DNA from: DP-20 sp964539925
GTDB lineage: Bacteria > Desulfobacterota > Binatia > UBA9968
Assembly (NCBI GenBank): GCA_964539925.1
Contig: CAZILB010000165.1
Location: 1 to 8,053 of the forward strand
DNA: 8,053 nt
Reading direction: 5' to 3'
Positions 6,171-8,053 of this stretch are shown here, piece after piece. The translations under genes and the position numbers were made by a program. Position 1 is the first letter of the stretch, and every line of letters begins with the position of its first letter. A model generated the notes under the pieces. The model was not told the DNA's origin, made no database searches, and saw only the letters and a program-made list of their open reading frames with translations.

Positions 6171-7601
6171 TCAAGAGTCGCTTGTCTTCTTCATCTTGAG
6201 CGAAGTCAGCAACGGAACAAAGCTGATGGCCAAGGCAAAAATATAAGTCACGTTCATCGACGCTACGAACACTTTCGTGTCTGCGGGATCGGGGGTGACT
6301 CCGGGAAGGCCGGAATAATATCGAAAGGCCAAGGTTAGAAAAATTCCGCACAGCGAGATGCCCAGCATATGGCCGAGACCGAAGATGCCGTTGATGATGC
6401 CGATTCCGGTACCCCAATGCTCTTTGGGAAGCGAGCCGATCATCACCGCCTGCGACGGCGTGTTGAAAAACGCCGACCCGACCCCGATGAGACCGAGCAA
6501 AACTGCCGACCAGATCCAGTGGGAGTCGGCGCGAAGGACCGCGCCGATCACAAACGCGGCCATCAGGATCGTTACACCCATGATCAAAAGAAAGCGGGCG
6601 CCAATGCGGTCGGTCAGAGCGCCGCTCACCGGCGAGAGCACCATGCTGAGAAGCGACGGCGCGAGGAAGATGATCCCGATAAACGTCGGCGAGAGCGCGA
6701 GCACATCCTGGAGATAAAACGGCACGATAAACGTCACCAGCCCCTGAGTGATGCAGCCTATGAGCAACCCGATCGCGCCATAGCTGAAGACCGGGATGGA
6801 AAACAACGAAAGGTCGATCATCGGGCTCGGGGTTTTCTTTTCATGAGCGAGAAAGCCCCAGATCATGGCGATGAATACCACGGCGAGCAGCGCGCTGCTG
6901 CCGCCGCCGATCATTGCGCCGATTTTTTGATCCATGAGCAGGGTGGCCAGGATCGTCAATGCCAGAAAAAGAAATGCGCCGCGATAATCGATCGAGGACG
7001 CTCGCCCGGCGGGCGCGGCCACCGCGCGCCCGGTCAGATAGCAAAGCCCCGCCCCCGCCAGGCTCGGCACGAGCAAGAGAAAGAAAATACCGCGCCAATG
7101 CACCAGATCGATAATCAGCCCGCCGATCGGCGGGCCGACAAAGAATCCAAACTGATGCGACATCGCCATCAGTCCCTGGGCCTTGCCTTCGGAACCCTTG
7201 GGCATCGCTTGAAACGCCAGGGTGCGGCCGGAGGACTGGATCATCGCACCGCCGACTCCCTGAACGAAGCGAAACAGAATCAACTGCAAAACATCCTGCG
7301 ACAGACCGCAGAGAAGCGAGCCCAACGCCATCACGGCCAGGCCGTAACCGTAGGTCTTGTGGTGGCCGTAAATGTCTCCCAAGCGGCCGCAAATCACGCC
7401 CAGACCGATCCCCGCCATTTGATAGACGATGAGCGCCCAAGAAATGCCGAGCATGTCGGTGTCAAGAGCGGCGGCCAGCGTCGGCACGGAGATCATGAAT
7501 ATGCGCGTGGAGATACCCGCAATGGTGATGCCGATGACCGAGTTGATCAGCGTCAATCGGCGAATGCGCGCGCTCCTCTCAGCGTGGTCCTGCAAATTCA
7601 A
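6171..7601 (-). CDS. MFS transporter, DHA2 (14-TM, EmrB/QacA-type) drug or metabolite exporter
   Basis: An inner-membrane proton-driven efflux pump of the major facilitator superfamily; the substrate is not predictable. The 476-aa length and hydrophobic pattern fit the 14-segment DHA2 family. Visible motifs are motif A between TM2 and TM3 (GRLGDIYGHHK, residues 72-82), FRFVQGVGGAM (110-120), motif C (SHQFGFFVGPPIGG, 148-161, the exporter signature), a second-half motif-A relative GALTDRIGARF (327-337), and NTPSQAVMIG near 380-389 with the GIINGIFGLGHMLG stretch typical of DHA2 TM11-12. The start is a TTG at 7601 (MNLQDHAERS), with GGGG about 10 nt upstream; the first membrane segment begins near residue 17, so little N-terminus can be missing. 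No periplasmic adaptor (EmrA/HlyD) or TetR/MarR regulator gene lies beside it. It is probably first in a unit with the DTW gene. Confidence 0.94.
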   Translation of the reverse strand: MNLQDHAERSARIRRLTLINSVIGITIAGISTRIFMISVPTLAAALDTDMLGISWALIVYQMAGIGLGVICGRLGDIYGHHKTYGYGLAVMALGSLLCGLSQDVLQLILFRFVQGVGGAMIQSSGRTLAFQAMPKGSEGKAQGLMAMSHQFGFFVGPPIGGLIIDLVHWRGIFFLLLVPSLAGAGLCYLTGRAVAAPAGRASSIDYRGAFLFLALTILATLLMDQKIGAMIGGGSSALLAVVFIAMIWGFLAHEKKTPSPMIDLSLFSIPVFSYGAIGLLIGCITQGLVTFIVPFYLQDVLALSPTFIGIIFLAPSLLSMVLSPVSGALTDRIGARFLLIMGVTILMAAFVIGAVLRADSHWIWSAVLLGLIGVGSAFFNTPSQAVMIGSLPKEHWGTGIGIINGIFGLGHMLGISLCGIFLTLAFRYYSGLPGVTPDPADTKVFVASMNVTYIFALAISFVPLLTSLKMKKTSDS

Positions 7602-7645
7602 TGTTTCGAACCCCTGATTTCAATACGGCGACGTCCTTTCCGCCG

Positions 7646-7675
7646 CCTATAGCATTCGCGGTCATCGCCCCTCAA
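7646..7675 (-). promoter_or_regulatory. Candidate promoter of the MFS-DTW unit
   Basis: On the minus strand, TTGAGG (7675-7670) is followed by an 18-nt spacer and TATAGG (7651-7646), with TG one base before the -10 (TGC-TATAGG, extended -10 form). Predicted initiation near 7639 leaves about 38 nt of leader before the TTG start. Both boxes match 4 of 6, helped by the extended element and the good position. Confidence 0.38.
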
Positions 7676-7846
7676 CGGCAAGAACGCGAGCCAAATGGCT
7701 TGCGTCAACCGGACCGTTCCCCTGGCCGGCGAACGCCCTCCGGCAGAAGCGCCGCGATCAGAATGGTTGGGTTTTTGGACCTTCAGCCTTTTGTGTGGAT
7801 AGCTTGACACTATCAACTTGATTTGGTCCACCACGAAGATCCCAGC

Positions 7847-7859
7847 GCGGCAGAGCCGC
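7847..7859. repeat. Small perfect hairpin GCGGC-AGA-GCCGC
   Basis: A 5-bp perfect stem with a 3-nt loop. It is nested inside a wider pair TTTGGT (7822-7827) and ACCAAA (7861-7866). It sits just before the large palindrome at 7877-7976 and may be part of the same intergenic repeat element. Confidence 0.4.
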
Positions 7860-7876
7860 AACCAAACACCGGAATA

Positions 7877-7976
7877 TTTCGCGCAAAGCTCGCAAAGATC
7901 GCCAAGTTGAGAGATTAACTTTGCCTGGGGCCTGGGATTGGGTGGCCTTTGCGTGCTTAGCGTGCTTGGCGCGAGA
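7877..7976. repeat. Large imperfect palindrome with arms built of three 9-bp repeats
   Basis: The left arm (7877-7906) and right arm (7947-7976) are 30 nt each and pair at 23 of 30 positions around a 40-nt loop. Each arm is a 9-bp period three times over: CGCGCAAAG, CTCGCAAAG, ATCGCCAAG on the left, and CTTTGCGTG, CTTAGCGTG, CTTGGCGCG on the right. It looks like a REP- or MITE-like intergenic element. The minus-strand translation of this stretch (SRAKHAKHAKATQ) resembles spurious ORFs I recall from environmental genomes, but I have not verified that. It lies about 275 nt upstream of the MFS start. Confidence 0.7.
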
Positions 7977-8014
7977 ATTTCCCCTGTTTCTGATGGCTAC
8001 GGGCGCCGGAACAT

Positions 8015-8031
8015 TTGCGCAGGCCGCGCAA
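8015..8031. repeat. Short inverted repeat TTGCGC-N5-GCGCAA
   Basis: A perfect 6-bp stem around AGGCC at the right end of the window. It includes two GCGCARG units 9 nt apart, the same spacing and similar sequence as the 9-mers at 7877-7976, so it may be a decayed further part of that element. Confidence 0.35.
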
Positions 8032-8053
8032 GTTATCAACCATAGTAGTACGA

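Noticed and set aside
6157..6417. An in-frame N-terminal extension of the DTW gene
   Set aside because: It would overlap the 3' end of the MFS gene by more than 240 nt and add about 87 residues with no DTW-family similarity. The cysteine motif that opens the family starts just after the ATGs at 6156 and 6153.
6369..7652. A 427-codon plus-strand open frame opposite the MFS gene
   Set aside because: It is the antisense shadow of a gene with clear MFS motifs. Its translation is a low-complexity mix of Arg, His, Gln and Asp, as expected for the complement of a hydrophobic GC-rich gene.
7758..8039. A 93-codon minus-strand frame (SRAKHAKHAKATQ...)
   Set aside because: The frame is the translation of the 9-bp repeats and palindrome at 7877-7976. 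The repeat explains its composition better than a gene does.

Overview
The window is GC-rich bacterial chromosomal DNA with ordinary housekeeping and transport genes. Nothing in it marks a phage, plasmid, IS element or CRISPR locus. Three things suggest a Gram-negative, probably uncultured, proteobacterium-like organism known from a metagenome or draft assembly: the codon usage, an intergenic palindrome of a kind common in environmental genomes, and a run of 100 Ns that looks like a scaffold join. I cannot place it more precisely from sequence alone.

Layout. (1) 12-1319 (+): a complete 11-TM sodium:neurotransmitter-symporter-type transporter. (2) 1320-1709: mostly non-coding. It holds a strong Shine-Dalgarno followed by one of two overlapping candidate small ORFs, and a TTGACA promoter candidate. 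(3) 1710-2795 (+): a two-module vicinal-oxygen-chelate (glyoxalase/dioxygenase fold) protein of unknown substrate. (4) 2796-2975: a short convergent intergenic stretch. (5) 2976-5053 (-): one long gene for a coiled-coil, single-pass membrane protein with a C-terminal bacterial SH3 domain. It is interrupted by 100 Ns flanked by an exact 55-bp direct repeat. Collapsing the duplication restores a single 640-codon frame, so the apparent break is most likely an assembly artefact. (6) 5054-5553: intergenic, with a promoter candidate for the SH3 gene. (7) 7601-5554 (-): a probable two-gene transcription unit, a DHA2-type MFS exporter followed 14 nt later by a DTW-domain tRNA-uridine aminocarboxypropyltransferase. 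(8) 7602-8053: intergenic, with a promoter candidate for the MFS gene and a large imperfect palindrome whose arms are each three 9-bp repeats.

The genes do not form an obvious single pathway. The transporter and the VOC protein share a strand but are separated by about 390 bp, so co-function is not supported. The least ordinary items are the SH3/coiled-coil envelope protein with its assembly-broken repeat region, the palindrome of 9-mers at 7877-7976, and the unusual apparent metal-ligand positions of the VOC protein. I found no convincing new multi-gene system.
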